A stretch of 64,000 bases of DNA from Halomonas sp. 'Soap Lake #6'. GTDB lineage: Bacteria; Pseudomonadota; Gammaproteobacteria; Pseudomonadales; Halomonadaceae. Location of the stretch: NCBI RefSeq assembly GCF_003031405.1, contig NZ_CP020469.1, positions 3,472,001-3,536,000 on the forward strand, read 5' to 3'. The translations under genes and the position numbers were made by a program. Numbering within the stretch: position 1 is the stretch's first letter; each line of letters begins with the position of its first letter. The notes beneath the pieces were generated by a model. That model was given only the letters and a program-made list of their open reading frames with translations. It did not search any database and was not told where the DNA came from. Below, in pieces: positions 37,138 to 47,196 of the stretch.

Positions 37138-38121
37138 TTAGTCAGCAAGCTGTTCGCGGTAAGCTTCTAATGCTTGCTTGGCGTCATCGTCAGCTCGAGT
37201 TTCCCAGTCGGCAAATAATTTTGCGCCAGCGGCTTGCAAGGCGTCCGCAACTGCCTCGTTCGGTTCAGAAACCGCTATACCGTTTTCAATAAGCGCTGCA
37301 GTGCTTGTATCGTTGTTATCACGACTCATCTGCCAACCACGCTCTTCAGCTCGTGCAGCTGCTTCCAGCAAGGCTTCTTGGGTAGCCTCATCCAAACGGT
37401 CGAAGCTGCGCTGGCTCATGAAGACTATGTTTTTAGGCAACCAGAGGTTGGCATCGGTGTAGTCGGTTACATAATCCCAGGCGGCCATGGCATTACCGGT
37501 TGCGCTTGAGGTAATCATCGCGTCTACACGCCCCGTGCTAAATGCCGTGGGGATATCAGACTCTTCTGTTTCTGTTGGACTGCCACCTAAGTTATTCACA
37601 AAGCGTTGGGTATTAATGTTCGGCGCTCGAACGCGTAAGCCTTCAAACTGTGCGGGGTCTGTTAGCGGCTTAGCGGTATAAATACCCTGGGCAGGCCAAG
37701 CAACCGCATACAGGGGGATCAGCCCTTCATAAGCGAAAAGCTCGGTAATCATTGGCTTGGTGGCTTCCCACAATGCGTAGGCATCCTCGTAGCTACCCGC
37801 TAAGCCCGGAAGAGTATCCACTTCAAAAATCGGGTCATCGTTGGAAAGTACCGAGAGGAACACCTCCCCCGCGTCAATCGTGCCACGGCGTACCGATGGT
37901 TTAATTTCGCCATGGGATACCAACGAGCCACCACTGTGTACGGTAATTGTTAGCTCACCATTCGTCGCCTCGGCTACATCCTCTGCAAACTGTTTTGTAT
38001 TTTGAGTATGGAAGCTCGCATCGCCATAGGGCGTTGCCATAGTCCATTGGGCGGCATGTGCAGTGGCAGACAGACCGCAGGCAGTAGCTAGAAGCAGTGG
38101 AGTGATAATGCGTGTACGCAT
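37138..38121 (-). CDS. dctP: TRAP transporter substrate-binding protein (DctP family)
   Basis: About 327 residues with a signal peptide (TRIITPLLLATACGLSATAHA) and DctP-family blocks such as LYAVAWPAQGIYTAKPL and PTAFSTGRVDAMITSSATG. GAGGGA precedes the ATG ending at 38121. The frame continues upstream into lysR without support. The ligand is probably a carboxylate; adjacency to pxpABC suggests 5-oxoproline or a related compound, an inference. Confidence 0.9.
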   Translation of the reverse strand: MRTRIITPLLLATACGLSATAHAAQWTMATPYGDASFHTQNTKQFAEDVAEATNGELTITVHSGGSLVSHGEIKPSVRRGTIDAGEVFLSVLSNDDPIFEVDTLPGLAGSYEDAYALWEATKPMITELFAYEGLIPLYAVAWPAQGIYTAKPLTDPAQFEGLRVRAPNINTQRFVNNLGGSPTETEESDIPTAFSTGRVDAMITSSATGNAMAAWDYVTDYTDANLWLPKNIVFMSQRSFDRLDEATQEALLEAAARAEERGWQMSRDNNDTSTAALIENGIAVSEPNEAVADALQAAGAKLFADWETRADDDAKQALEAYREQLAD

Positions 38122-38138
38122 AGGAAAATCCCTCTTAT

Positions 38139-39128
38139 TCATATTAGTGGAGGTGTTGCTTTGGGGGTAAGAACGGAGCTGTGAGGAGGCACCCAGTGAC
38201 CGGTCAAGTGAGCCGTTGTCATGTCGGCTTGGCTGGCATAGGCGTATTGGGAGGCACACTCCTGAGCAAGTCTCGCGACGCTGCGGCAAAAACGTGGATG
38301 GCTGGCGCTACGCCATATCACATCATAGTTCATTGGTGATAAAGGTCTGGGTAGCGCCAGCCGGCACAGTTCGCCACGACGCCACTCATCTAGCACTGTG
38401 GCTACCGGTAGTGCGCCTATACCTAACCCTTCGGTAGTTAATCGTACAATGGTCATTAGCGTACTAACGCTATGGATACGAGGTTGCTTCAAACCCTGGT
38501 CGGCTAAGTAACGCACTAGCTCTTCATAAGGGCGAGCTTGTTTGCCAAAGGAGATAAAGGGTAGCGTGCGACACCATGCATCAGCATTTTCGCTAAGCAT
38601 ATCAAGGTGTCGAGGTGCTACAAACATCCCCATTTCATAGGGGCTGAGGGTGTCGTACTCAATATGTTCTGGCGATAAATAGCCATTCATCGCCAATAAA
38701 ATATCTAACTCGTTGCTTATCAACCGCTCATTCAGTACGGCCGAGTAGTCAACGGTCAGCTCAATCATTAATTTTGGGTAGCGCTCGGTAAGCCGCTGCA
38801 TAAACGCCGGGAACCAACTGTGAGCAATGGTCTCAATAGTGCCGAGCCTTAGCGGTGCCGAAAACGTTTCTTCACTATCGAATATTTTTAGCGCTTCATC
38901 ACGTTGGTGCAACATGCGCTCAGCATGCAGAAAAAACTCTCGGCCGCGCATTGTGGGCTGAATAGGACGCGCCGACCGCTCAAGTAGCAGCTCTCCCACT
39001 GTCGTTTCCAGGCGCGATATGCGCTCAGACACTGACGGCTGGGTGATATGTAAGCGCACAGCTGCCTTACGAAAGGAGCCAAACCGCACTGCCCACACAA
39101 AAGCTTCGAGTTCCTTAAAATCGAGCAT
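38139..39128 (-). CDS. LysR-family regulator
   Basis: 329 residues: N-terminal LysR HTH (FKELEAFVWAVRFGSFRKAAVRLHITQPSVSERISRLE, given in part) and an effector domain. It lies 17 bp upstream of dctP on the same strand and diverges from pxpABC across a 450-bp gap, so it can control both. Confidence 0.9.
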   Translation of the reverse strand: MLDFKELEAFVWAVRFGSFRKAAVRLHITQPSVSERISRLETTVGELLLERSARPIQPTMRGREFFLHAERMLHQRDEALKIFDSEETFSAPLRLGTIETIAHSWFPAFMQRLTERYPKLMIELTVDYSAVLNERLISNELDILLAMNGYLSPEHIEYDTLSPYEMGMFVAPRHLDMLSENADAWCRTLPFISFGKQARPYEELVRYLADQGLKQPRIHSVSTLMTIVRLTTEGLGIGALPVATVLDEWRRGELCRLALPRPLSPMNYDVIWRSASHPRFCRSVARLAQECASQYAYASQADMTTAHLTGHWVPPHSSVLTPKATPPLI

Positions 39129-39577
39129 AATATTGCCTAACCAGCATTTTTAGATACATTTACCAGGATCCTGCACAGGCGCCGATGAACTGGCTTGCCT
39201 TACCGTTCCGTGATGCAGTGCGCCACCGATTATAGGCCTTGGCACTGCCGCGTCTGGCTGGCGTATACGTCTCTTTTTTTATCTTCTTATTGAAGCGCTT
39301 TATTTAGTTGATAATCGCATAGAGCCTTAGCGTCAACTATTTTCCCACTAAATAACAGCACGATAGGAAGCGCCGATACAAAACATCGTCAAAAACGATT
39401 GGCACTTAGCAGGCTAGCTCAATATATTGGATTTACGTTGTTAACTAACTAACCGTGCTTACTAACTTAATTTTATATTTAACAACTAATAGCCGTGTTT
39501 ATTTACGCTGTTCTTTAACCGTTTTCATTAATAAAAAAACCACCATCCCTAATAAAACCCAACACCCAGGAGACGTT
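39129..39577. promoter_or_regulatory. Divergent regulatory gap between lysR and pxpA
   Basis: About 450 bp without a supported gene. The left part is GC-rich; the pxpA-proximal 250 bp are AT-rich, with tandem TAACTAAC-like tracts near 39441-39470. Several T-N11-A type arrangements fit LysR binding, but no single site is clear. The pxpA frame is open upstream to 39455 but lacks coding character. Confidence 0.5.
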
Positions 39578-40330
39578 ATGGCCATCCCCTTGCTTAACTG
39601 TGATATGGGCGAAAGCTTCGGTAACTGGTCAATTGGCTTGGATGCTGAGGTCATGCCCCACGTCGATTGTGCCAACATAGCCTGCGGTTATCACGCTTCT
39701 GACCCTCACGTAATGCGCCGTACCGTCGCCCTTGCCACTCAACATAACGTGCGCATTGGTGCCCACCCGGGCTACCCTGATTTAATGGGTTTTGGTCGCC
39801 GCTCAATGGCCTGCTCGCCGGAGGAAGCAGAAGATATAGTGCTCTACCAAGTAGGCGCGCTGGCCGGCATTTGCCAGGCGGAAGGCGCCCGGCTCAGCTA
39901 CATCAAACCTCACGGTGCGCTATATAACGACATGGCCGCTAACCCAGCGCTACTTGAAGGAGTCATGCGAGCGGTACGTGCTTATGACCCCAGCCTACCG
40001 TTAATGATTATGTCGACTGCCAACCCCGAGCCACACCGTGAGTTAGCTGCCAAGATGGGCATAACCCTGTGGTTCGAGACATTTGCAGATCGCGCTTACG
40101 ATGCTAAAGGCCACTTGGCCTCAAGACGGCTACCTAACGCCGTGCATCACGACCAGAACACCATCGTCAACCAGGCCGTTATGCTGGCCAAGGGAGAGCC
40201 GCTTACCGCACTTGACGGCACACCACTGCAGTTAGCCTGCGATACGCTCTGCGTTCACGGCGACAACCCTGAGTCGGTGGCCGCCGTACGCGCTATTCGT
40301 GAGGCCTTTCAGACGCTGGAGCGGGCGTGA
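39578..40330 (+). CDS. pxpA: 5-oxoprolinase subunit A (LamB/YcsF family)
   Basis: 250 residues. [29 protein letters not shown] and [15 protein letters not shown] are the LamB/YcsF signature blocks. CAGGAG precedes the ATG at 39578. With PxpB and PxpC it opens 5-oxoproline to glutamate using ATP. Its TGA overlaps the pxpB GTG. Confidence 0.93.
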   Translation: MAIPLLNCDMGESFGNWSIGLDAEVMPHVDCANIACGYHASDPHVMRRTVALATQHNVRIGAHPGYPDLMGFGRRSMACSPEEAEDIVLYQVGALAGICQAEGARLSYIKPHGALYNDMAANPALLEGVMRAVRAYDPSLPLMIMSTANPEPHRELAAKMGITLWFETFADRAYDAKGHLASRRLPNAVHHDQNTIVNQAVMLAKGEPLTALDGTPLQLACDTLCVHGDNPESVAAVRAIREAFQTLERA

Positions 40331-41052
40331 AACCCAATAACGAAAGACGTCTTGAAACGCGCATTGAAACCACCGCCATGGACGCCCTGATGGTGCGCCT
40401 GTTCGACACCATTGAAGAATCCAATATGGCATGGGTAATCGCCGCTGACCAAGCGTTGCGCAGTGCTTTCGGCGCCGCGTTAATAGACTTGGTGCCCTCT
40501 TACACCACGCTGTTAGTGCATTACGACTGCCAGCAGGTGAACCACACAGAGGCTCTTCGACTTATTAACAAGGCACTTTCAGGCCTTACCCCTGTGGATA
40601 CTAAATCTGGTGAGCTGCATGATATTCCTGTGTGGTACGACGAAAGCGTCGGTCCTGAGCTGCCCCTGGTCGCCAAGCGCGCAGGCATAAGCGTGGACGA
40701 GCTGATTAAGCAGCACTGTAACCACGACTACTGCGTTTTCGCCCTGGGCTTTGCCCCTGGCTATGGGTTTATGGGCCTGGTGGATGAGACGCTGGAAACT
40801 CCACGCCTGAAGACACCACGCCGCAAAGTTGCGGCGGGTAGCGTAGGCATTGCCGATCGCCAAACTGCCATTTATCCACTGCTCTCTCCCGGAGGATGGA
40901 ATATTCTTGGGCGCACCAACGTGCCGCTGTTTGAGCATGCAAAGCGCGGCCAACCGCTGTTTCGTCCTGGTGATAAGGTGCGCTTTAGGGCGATCTCCCG
41001 CACAGAGTTTGAAGCAGGCGGTGGCGATACCACGCCCATGGAGGAGCGCTAA
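40327..41052 (+). CDS. pxpB: 5-oxoprolinase subunit B (carboxyltransferase C/D domain)
   Basis: 241 residues, KipI-like. Blocks [36 protein letters not shown] and [27 protein letters not shown] are typical. The GTG start overlaps the pxpA stop (GTGA) with GGAG five bases upstream; the next in-frame ATG is at 40378. Confidence 0.92.
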   Translation: MKPNNERRLETRIETTAMDALMVRLFDTIEESNMAWVIAADQALRSAFGAALIDLVPSYTTLLVHYDCQQVNHTEALRLINKALSGLTPVDTKSGELHDIPVWYDESVGPELPLVAKRAGISVDELIKQHCNHDYCVFALGFAPGYGFMGLVDETLETPRLKTPRRKVAAGSVGIADRQTAIYPLLSPGGWNILGRTNVPLFEHAKRGQPLFRPGDKVRFRAISRTEFEAGGGDTTPMEER

Positions 41053-42008
41053 TGAGTCAAAATACTGCGCATAAAGAGCAAAAGGGCGTGATCATTAAGC
41101 AGGCGGGGCCGCTTGCACTAATTCAGGATGCTGGACGCTTTGGCGTCGGCCACTTAGGAGTTACCCAAGGCGGCGCTGCCGACTGGATATCTTTTCGCTG
41201 GGCCAACTGGCTGCTTGGGAATGCCTTAAACAGTGCCGCTCTGGAAATAGTCATGGGAGGCGGTTTAAGCTTTGAAACCGAAAGCGAGGTGCGCCTAGCA
41301 CTGACCGGCGCTGATCTTGACGCCCAACTCAACGATAAGCCACTTGCCCCCAACGTTAGCTTTAAACTACTACCCGGCCAGCGCTTGGTATTTCGCCAGC
41401 CGCGCCATGGCCTGCGCGCCTATCTTGCCTTTCCCGGTGGGCTGAATGCACCAGAAGTGCTGGGCAGCCGCTCCTGCACCGCAAGGGAGCAGCTGGGCGG
41501 CCTGCATGAAGATGGCAAGCCCCTGAATGCTGGCGACCGCCTAACCTGGAAAGGCACCGCTCCAGCGGTACGGCGGATTACCGAAGGCCAAGGCCCTCGC
41601 ATGCCCGTTTCGGGCTGCCACTTGCCCATCGTACTCGGTTCACAAATCGCCTCATTCAACGGCAGGGCGCTTTTCCAAGCGTTCAACCAACCATGGAAGG
41701 TGGATAACCGCGCCGACCGAATGGGTATTCGCCTCACTGGCCCGGCCCTACGCGGCTCGTTGACAGGGATTATTTCCGAAGGTATTCCGCTCGGAGCAGT
41801 GCAGGTACCACCAGATGGCCAACCCATTGTGCTGATGAATGACCGCCAAACGATTGGCGGCTACCCTCGTCTAGGTGCCCTCACCCCGATGGCCTGCGCC
41901 ACCCTTGCCCAGTGTTTGCCCGGTACCGAGGTATGGCTAACGCCGGTCAGCGCCAGCCAGGCCCAGGATGATTACCGACAGCAGCTAACCACCTGGTATT
42001 CGTACTAA
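41052..42008 (+). CDS. pxpC: 5-oxoprolinase subunit C (carboxyltransferase A/B domain)
   Basis: 318 residues, KipA/biotin-dependent carboxyltransferase-like. Blocks LALIQDAGRFGVGHLGVTQGGAADWISFRWAN (part) and MNDRQTIGGYPRLGAL are family hallmarks. Its ATG shares one base with the pxpB stop. Confidence 0.92.
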   Translation: MSQNTAHKEQKGVIIKQAGPLALIQDAGRFGVGHLGVTQGGAADWISFRWANWLLGNALNSAALEIVMGGGLSFETESEVRLALTGADLDAQLNDKPLAPNVSFKLLPGQRLVFRQPRHGLRAYLAFPGGLNAPEVLGSRSCTAREQLGGLHEDGKPLNAGDRLTWKGTAPAVRRITEGQGPRMPVSGCHLPIVLGSQIASFNGRALFQAFNQPWKVDNRADRMGIRLTGPALRGSLTGIISEGIPLGAVQVPPDGQPIVLMNDRQTIGGYPRLGALTPMACATLAQCLPGTEVWLTPVSASQAQDDYRQQLTTWYSY

Positions 42009-42025
42009 TCGCCTAAAGGCCCACA

Positions 42026-42053
42026 TGAAAAAGGCACCCGCTTGGGATGCCTT
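42026..42053 (-). terminator. Hairpin terminator for the phoX-like gene
   Basis: AAGGCACCC (42031-42039) pairs with GGG-A-TGCCTT (42044-42053) around GCTT. A T-run lies on the minus strand side (42026-42032), so it works best for the minus-strand gene ending at 42101. It may also stop pxpABC transcripts. Confidence 0.7.
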
Positions 42054-42100
42054 CGTTCAGAGCCGATGCGACTTACTGGGGACGACGACTCGCTAAAGCA

Positions 42101-44119
42101 TTAGGCTCCGATGATTCCGCCATCTTCTCGCGTAATCACCAGTGTGGCAGAGCGAGGAATAGCGCTGCCACCTTCTGGCCAATGGCTGCTAAAGTTGCCG
42201 TTAGCGAAATCATCCTCGGTGGTTGTCGCACCGGGATGCTGTACGTTGACGAACATAGTACGCTGATCTGGCGTTGTCACCACACCAGTTATCTCTTGCC
42301 CAACAGGCCCTGTCAGGAAGCGCTTAATATCACCGGTTTCAGGATTAGCGACCAACATTTGGTTATTACCGAACACCTCAAAGATACCGGTGTTCATTAC
42401 GGATTCGCTGATATCTGTCTGTATCCATACCCGGCGATCAGGGTCGATCCATAAACCATCCGGGCTACAAAAAATATTGTCATCGTTCAGTGAGTTACCA
42501 GCCAAGTCGCGACTGTCTTCATGATCCCCGGCAATCACAAACAGATCCCACTCAAAACGCTCACCAGCATGGCTACCCTCTTCTTGCCAGCGAATGATAT
42601 GCCCAAAACTATTATTGGCACGCGGGTTGGCGGGATGCTCGTCTCCCTCTTCGCGGCGGGTATTGTTAGTCAGCGTGAAGTAGACCTGCCCCGTACCAGG
42701 GTCAACCGCCCCCCATTCAGGCCGATCCATCTTTGTAGCCCCAACAAAGTCCGCAGCACTGCGGGTATTCACTAAAATATCGGCCAAATCGGCAAAGCCA
42801 TTATCGGGCGTCAAACCGTGCTGGCCAGGCGCTAGTGCTAACCATTCGCCACTGCCATCGTCGTTAAATTTGGCAACGTACAGAGTGCCTTCATCCAACA
42901 ACGAGCCATCGGCGGTTGCGGCCTGATACGGTTGGCTAGACACAAATTTATAGATGTACTCAAAGCGGGCATCATCACCGGAGTAAGCAACCACCGGCTG
43001 TCCTTCAACCGCAGGGGCGAAAATAACGCCTTCATGGGCAAAGCGCCCCAAGTGCGTGCGCTTAATGGGGGCGGACTCTGGTGCCATCGGATCAATTTCT
43101 ACCATCCAGCCAAAGGCATGGGGCTCGTTACGGTAGTCGTCAGTGGCACTTGCCCCCTTGCTGCTGGCATCAAAACGCGTGAACATTTCGTCGTCGCGGT
43201 CAGCACGATGCCACTGATAGCGCCCGGTATCACGCGTCTCTATTCCATAGCGAGCCTGGCGACGGTCGATGTCAGTATCTTCATTGGCGAAGTAGCCCGC
43301 CCAGTTCTCTTCTGCAGCCAAATAGGTGTTCCATGGGGTCACGCCATGGGCACAGTTATTAAGCGTGCCCCGTGTCATGGTGCCGTCAGGACTATATTTG
43401 GTTTTCACATGATCTGTCTCAGCCACTGGTCCGGCAAGACGCATGGGAGTTTGTCCGGTAACACGGCGGTTTAGCGCGTCCTGTACAACCTCCCACTCAC
43501 CGCCCTCACTTTGGCGGATGCGTACAATCGTAACGCCGTGAGCATTCATCTCCTTGATCACTTGGTCGGTGTCCCGGCTGCCATCCTCATGTTGAGGAAA
43601 GCCATTTCGATCCAGGGACAGTCCGCTGGCAGCCGTATGCATAAAGCGCGGCTCCACATACTCATGGTTAAGCACTAGCAAACCATCGGTGGAGCTGCCA
43701 TTTAGCGGAAAGAAGTGCATACCGTCGTGGTGGCTTCCCACCTGATGCGCCTGATCATCGCCGCTGGCATTCTGGGTAAAGGCAGGCATATCACCACTAA
43801 TGGGGGTACCCCACGGAATAAAGCTCCGCACACGATAACCTTCAGGGACTATCACGTTATCCGCAGCGCTAACAGCAACTGGCTTAAACCCCAGACTGGG
43901 AGAGGCAAGGCTACCTTGTGCTGCAAAGGCATTGGTAAGAGGAAGTTTAGTTGCCATCAAACCAGCAATAACCGTTGCCAAGCCACCTTTCAACACACCC
44001 CGCCGACTTAAACGTTTTTCGAGAATATCTCCAAAATAAGCGTTGTTAGATGGGTTACTAAGCGGCTCATCACCGTCTGCCAAAATAGGGTCGACGTAGC
44101 CAGATATATTACGTTTCAT
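42101..44119 (-). CDS. PhoX-like phosphatase (DUF839), Tat-exported
   Basis: 672 residues. A twin-arginine signal (SRRGVLKGGLATVIAGLMATKL) lies after an N-terminal leader of about 35 residues. The body matches DUF839/PhoX: LNHEYVEPRF, TLNNCAHGVTPWNTYLAAEENWAGYF (in part) and SPDGLWIDPDRRVWIQTD. PhoX enzymes are calcium/iron alkaline phosphatases of the periplasm. A single-gene unit. Phosphatase activity is inferred from family. Confidence 0.88.
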   Translation of the reverse strand: MKRNISGYVDPILADGDEPLSNPSNNAYFGDILEKRLSRRGVLKGGLATVIAGLMATKLPLTNAFAAQGSLASPSLGFKPVAVSAADNVIVPEGYRVRSFIPWGTPISGDMPAFTQNASGDDQAHQVGSHHDGMHFFPLNGSSTDGLLVLNHEYVEPRFMHTAASGLSLDRNGFPQHEDGSRDTDQVIKEMNAHGVTIVRIRQSEGGEWEVVQDALNRRVTGQTPMRLAGPVAETDHVKTKYSPDGTMTRGTLNNCAHGVTPWNTYLAAEENWAGYFANEDTDIDRRQARYGIETRDTGRYQWHRADRDDEMFTRFDASSKGASATDDYRNEPHAFGWMVEIDPMAPESAPIKRTHLGRFAHEGVIFAPAVEGQPVVAYSGDDARFEYIYKFVSSQPYQAATADGSLLDEGTLYVAKFNDDGSGEWLALAPGQHGLTPDNGFADLADILVNTRSAADFVGATKMDRPEWGAVDPGTGQVYFTLTNNTRREEGDEHPANPRANNSFGHIIRWQEEGSHAGERFEWDLFVIAGDHEDSRDLAGNSLNDDNIFCSPDGLWIDPDRRVWIQTDISESVMNTGIFEVFGNNQMLVANPETGDIKRFLTGPVGQEITGVVTTPDQRTMFVNVQHPGATTTEDDFANGNFSSHWPEGGSAIPRSATLVITREDGGIIGA

Positions 44120-44319
44120 CGCGATGACTCTCCCTGACGAGTGCTATATTAGCGCAGCTTGTATGAAGCACTGCTTATAAAATCAGGGAACAAGCATCGT
44201 CGATGTTCATGACTAAGTAATGACACTCAAGTTACGTTTTCTGGGCGCACGTTTGAGGCATAAGCCAGCAGACTGAAAGGTAGACGCCCAATCAAGGGCA
44301 ATCTATATAACGTAAACGC

Positions 44320-45351
44320 CTAGTGGCGGCGCATTTGCAACTCTTTAACGACGATATCGCCATCAATGACAATAGGCTCATCATCAAGGAACAGCGAGCA
44401 ATTGCGCATTGGAATATCGAGATGGCAGGCAGTGTCGTTAGGGCCGCCTAGCTCACTATTCGGGCCTGTTGAGAACATCACGTTGCCGTAGAAACTACGT
44501 GGTTCCATGCCCATGCCACCAGGGAACTCACCCGGCACCATACGGTGCCATTTGGCATTAGGGTTCATACCCCAACCCACATGACTCATTCCCAAACCAC
44601 GCGGGTCGTTAAAGCTATCCATATAGGATTTCACCAGCTCAGCATCAAGCCCACCACGTATATCGCTAATCCAGCCCTTCTCAATGGTGTAAGTAATTGG
44701 CTCTCTTACATACATATTCTGCGGTAGCAAGATGTCGCCTGGAGCCACCACAATGGTGCCATCAACACCATCGTCATCACCGCCGGTAAACACAAAGCCA
44801 GAGGGCCAGTGGTCCCAACGGCCTGGCTCATCGGTGCAAGCATACTCGGCAACGGTAGCGTAAGTATTCAGTTGGTAGGTAACATCGGTTCCGTGCGGCG
44901 AGGTGATGCGCATCACCTTGGCTTTTGCCAGCAGCGCAGCGGCCAGCTCGACCTTTTCCCGTAGCTCTTTTGAAGGCAGCATTCTGGCCAGCAGCTCCGG
45001 GGGCTCAACCGCCGTTAGAATGCGCGTGCCCGCGGCTTGAATTGCCATTTGCTCCGGCGAGAACAGCAGAAAAATACAGTCGATCAGCATATCGCAGTTT
45101 TTAAGCGCTTCCACCGCATCAGGCATGCTGGCAAGCCCTGTTGCTCCCACATTCCAACCACCGGTGGGTAACGGCGCAGGCAAACGCATATGGTACATAT
45201 TGGCACCTAAACGCTGCCCTGCCGCCATAAAGGCGTCAGCATAATCAAGGCGTTCACTGCCCTGGGTCAACACCACCAGTTTCTCGCCTTCATGTACACC
45301 AGACATTTTTAGCTGGTGAAGGCAAATTTCCGTAAAGCTTGCATGATCCAT
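44320..45351 (-). CDS. nicX: 2,5-dihydroxypyridine 5,6-dioxygenase
   Basis: 343 residues of the NicX family, related to M29 aminopeptidases. His257 (SHVGWG), His310 and Asp312 (CHLDIP) correspond to the iron ligands known in Pseudomonas putida NicX. It opens 2,5-dihydroxypyridine to N-formylmaleamate, the substrate of NicD. GAGGAG precedes the ATG. It is the last gene of the nicA-led operon, 134 bp after the symporter. Confidence 0.92.
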   Translation of the reverse strand: MDHASFTEICLHQLKMSGVHEGEKLVVLTQGSERLDYADAFMAAGQRLGANMYHMRLPAPLPTGGWNVGATGLASMPDAVEALKNCDMLIDCIFLLFSPEQMAIQAAGTRILTAVEPPELLARMLPSKELREKVELAAALLAKAKVMRITSPHGTDVTYQLNTYATVAEYACTDEPGRWDHWPSGFVFTGGDDDGVDGTIVVAPGDILLPQNMYVREPITYTIEKGWISDIRGGLDAELVKSYMDSFNDPRGLGMSHVGWGMNPNAKWHRMVPGEFPGGMGMEPRSFYGNVMFSTGPNSELGGPNDTACHLDIPMRNCSLFLDDEPIVIDGDIVVKELQMRRH

Positions 45352-45485
45352 AACGACTCCTCACTTCCCAGCCTTAAGCTCAGGTTATAGCGTGCCGGGA
45401 AAAGCTAGCTGAGAGCGCTTGGTTACGGGTAAGCAACACAAACGCTCTATTGATTGTCGGGTATTCAAGAGTGCGCCTAGCTGCG

Positions 45486-46994
45486 CTAGGCAGCCGCCTC
45501 TTTAGTAGCCTGATCGGTGACAAGACGGCGCTTTTTACCCAGCTCTTCTGCGATAGCGCCAAAGAAAGCATCGGTGGAGGCTTGGTGAGGCTTGGTGGCT
45601 AAACTAACGCCGACAAACAGTCCACTCGCCACCACAATGCCCCATATGCCGGAGGGCATGCCGAACAGTGAATTGCCGGTGGCATACATCAACAGCACGA
45701 AGGCACTGGTGCCCACCACACTCGCCAATGCACCGGCAGACGTACCGCGTTTCCAGTAAAAAGCACCGATAATGGCAGGTACCATAGCCACTAAGCCTGA
45801 CGATGCAGCCACCGACAGCACCGCAATAAGATCAAGCTGAAGCTCAGCAAACCCCAACGCCATTAGCGCAATCACCGGCACCACAAATTTACCCACCAAC
45901 AGTTGGCGTTTTTCACTAACGTTAGGTTTGACGTTGGCATAGACATCACGGGAAACCATAGAGGCCAGGGTCAGCATGATCGAATCAATGGTGGAGACAG
46001 CCGCGGCCATAATGCCAATCATCACAATCACCCCTAGCACCGGCGGTACAAACTCGGAACCCAGCAGTGTTGGCGTGGCCAAGTCAGCACGTTCCAAGCT
46101 AGGAAAGGCAGCTAAGGCAGAGAAGCCCCACAGCACAGAGACCATGGTGTAGATAAAGCCAAACACCAGGAACCCAATCAGCATATGGCGCATTGAGCGC
46201 AGCGAAGCGGGCATAAACAGGCGCTGACTTACCTGAGGATTGGAGAGACTAAAGAAGAACCAGGGAATCGTTAGCCCTAGGAAAGTAACGAAACTGAACA
46301 GACCTGAGCCCGGTACTGTTAGTGACTGGGGATGTTCCGTTGCCAACGTATCGAAGAGTGCACCGAAGCCCCCCAGGCCTTGAACCACTAGGTAAGCCAC
46401 CAGCGTTGAGGCCACAATCATCATTATTGCCTGAAGCGAGTCGGTCCACATCACCGAACGAATACCCGCCACATAGGAGAAGAAAATAGCGATCACCGTG
46501 GCCAGCACCACTCCGGTGGTAAAAGTAATTGCCCCATCGGTAATACCTTGCAACAGGTAACCAACACCAGCGAGCTGGACGGCCGAGTAAGGAATCAAAA
46601 AGATACAGCTGGCAACCGAGACAGCCATGGCAACATGCTTGCTGTTGTAACGGTGGCCTAGCATTTCGCTGGGCGTCACAAAGCCGAACTTTTTTCCCAC
46701 CGCCCAGAATTTGGGCCCGAAAATAGCGACAAGCGAAACACCGGCAAAATAGATAATTTCAAAACCCAGCGCACCGACGCCCCCAGCATAAGTAAGACCT
46801 GCCAGGCCCACCATCATAAAAGCACTGTACGTTGTGGCACTGTAACTCAGCGCCGAGACAAAGCCGTTCATCTGCCGGTTACCCAGGAAGTAGCCAGACA
46901 TGCTTTCTGAAGGGCCTTGGCGGGACATAATTGCAATGCCTATGGCGATCAATAAATAGATGGCAATCGACCACCAGATTAGTGACTCAGTCAT
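45486..46994 (-). CDS. Sodium:solute symporter (SSS family), probable nicotinate uptake
   Basis: About 502 residues with about thirteen hydrophobic segments. Blocks include GNRQMNGFVSALSYSATTYSAFMMVGLAGL and IRSVMWTDSLQAIMMI (sodium site region). GAGGAG lies eight bases before the ATG ending at 46994. It overlaps the upstream small membrane gene by 8 bp and sits between nicB and nicX, so nicotinate or a hydroxylated derivative is the likely cargo. Known nic clusters use an MFS transporter (NicT), so this is a substitution. Confidence 0.88.
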   Translation of the reverse strand: MTESLIWWSIAIYLLIAIGIAIMSRQGPSESMSGYFLGNRQMNGFVSALSYSATTYSAFMMVGLAGLTYAGGVGALGFEIIYFAGVSLVAIFGPKFWAVGKKFGFVTPSEMLGHRYNSKHVAMAVSVASCIFLIPYSAVQLAGVGYLLQGITDGAITFTTGVVLATVIAIFFSYVAGIRSVMWTDSLQAIMMIVASTLVAYLVVQGLGGFGALFDTLATEHPQSLTVPGSGLFSFVTFLGLTIPWFFFSLSNPQVSQRLFMPASLRSMRHMLIGFLVFGFIYTMVSVLWGFSALAAFPSLERADLATPTLLGSEFVPPVLGVIVMIGIMAAAVSTIDSIMLTLASMVSRDVYANVKPNVSEKRQLLVGKFVVPVIALMALGFAELQLDLIAVLSVAASSGLVAMVPAIIGAFYWKRGTSAGALASVVGTSAFVLLMYATGNSLFGMPSGIWGIVVASGLFVGVSLATKPHQASTDAFFGAIAEELGKKRRLVTDQATKEAAA

Positions 46995-47175
46995 TGCTGT
47001 GCTCCTCAAAATCTTTAGTGATAAACACATTGAGAGCAATGACCGCTAACCCTGCACACGACCAAAACAGGAAGCTGCCGTACCAGAGCGCGACACTGCT
47101 CAATAGGGTGTAAGGCACTAAATAGCAAAGCAAGACGACCGCCCAAACTAACCATATCCATTTACTACGTTTCAT
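46987..47175 (-). CDS. Small membrane protein (DUF3311-like), symporter partner
   Basis: 62 residues with two hydrophobic segments (WIWLVWAVVLLCYLVPYTLL and YGSFLFWSCAGLAVIALNVFI). Small proteins of this type precede SSS permeases such as PanF in many bacteria. It has GAGGTGG before its ATG and overlaps the symporter start by 8 bp. Function is unknown; a small symporter subunit is likely. Confidence 0.75.
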   Translation of the reverse strand: MKRSKWIWLVWAVVLLCYLVPYTLLSSVALWYGSFLFWSCAGLAVIALNVFITKDFEEHSND

Positions 47176-47196
47176 AGTCCACCTCGATTTATTACG

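Noticed and set aside
41420..41827. 135-residue ORF antisense to pxpC
   Set aside because: Pro/Arg-rich shadow of a well-supported gene.
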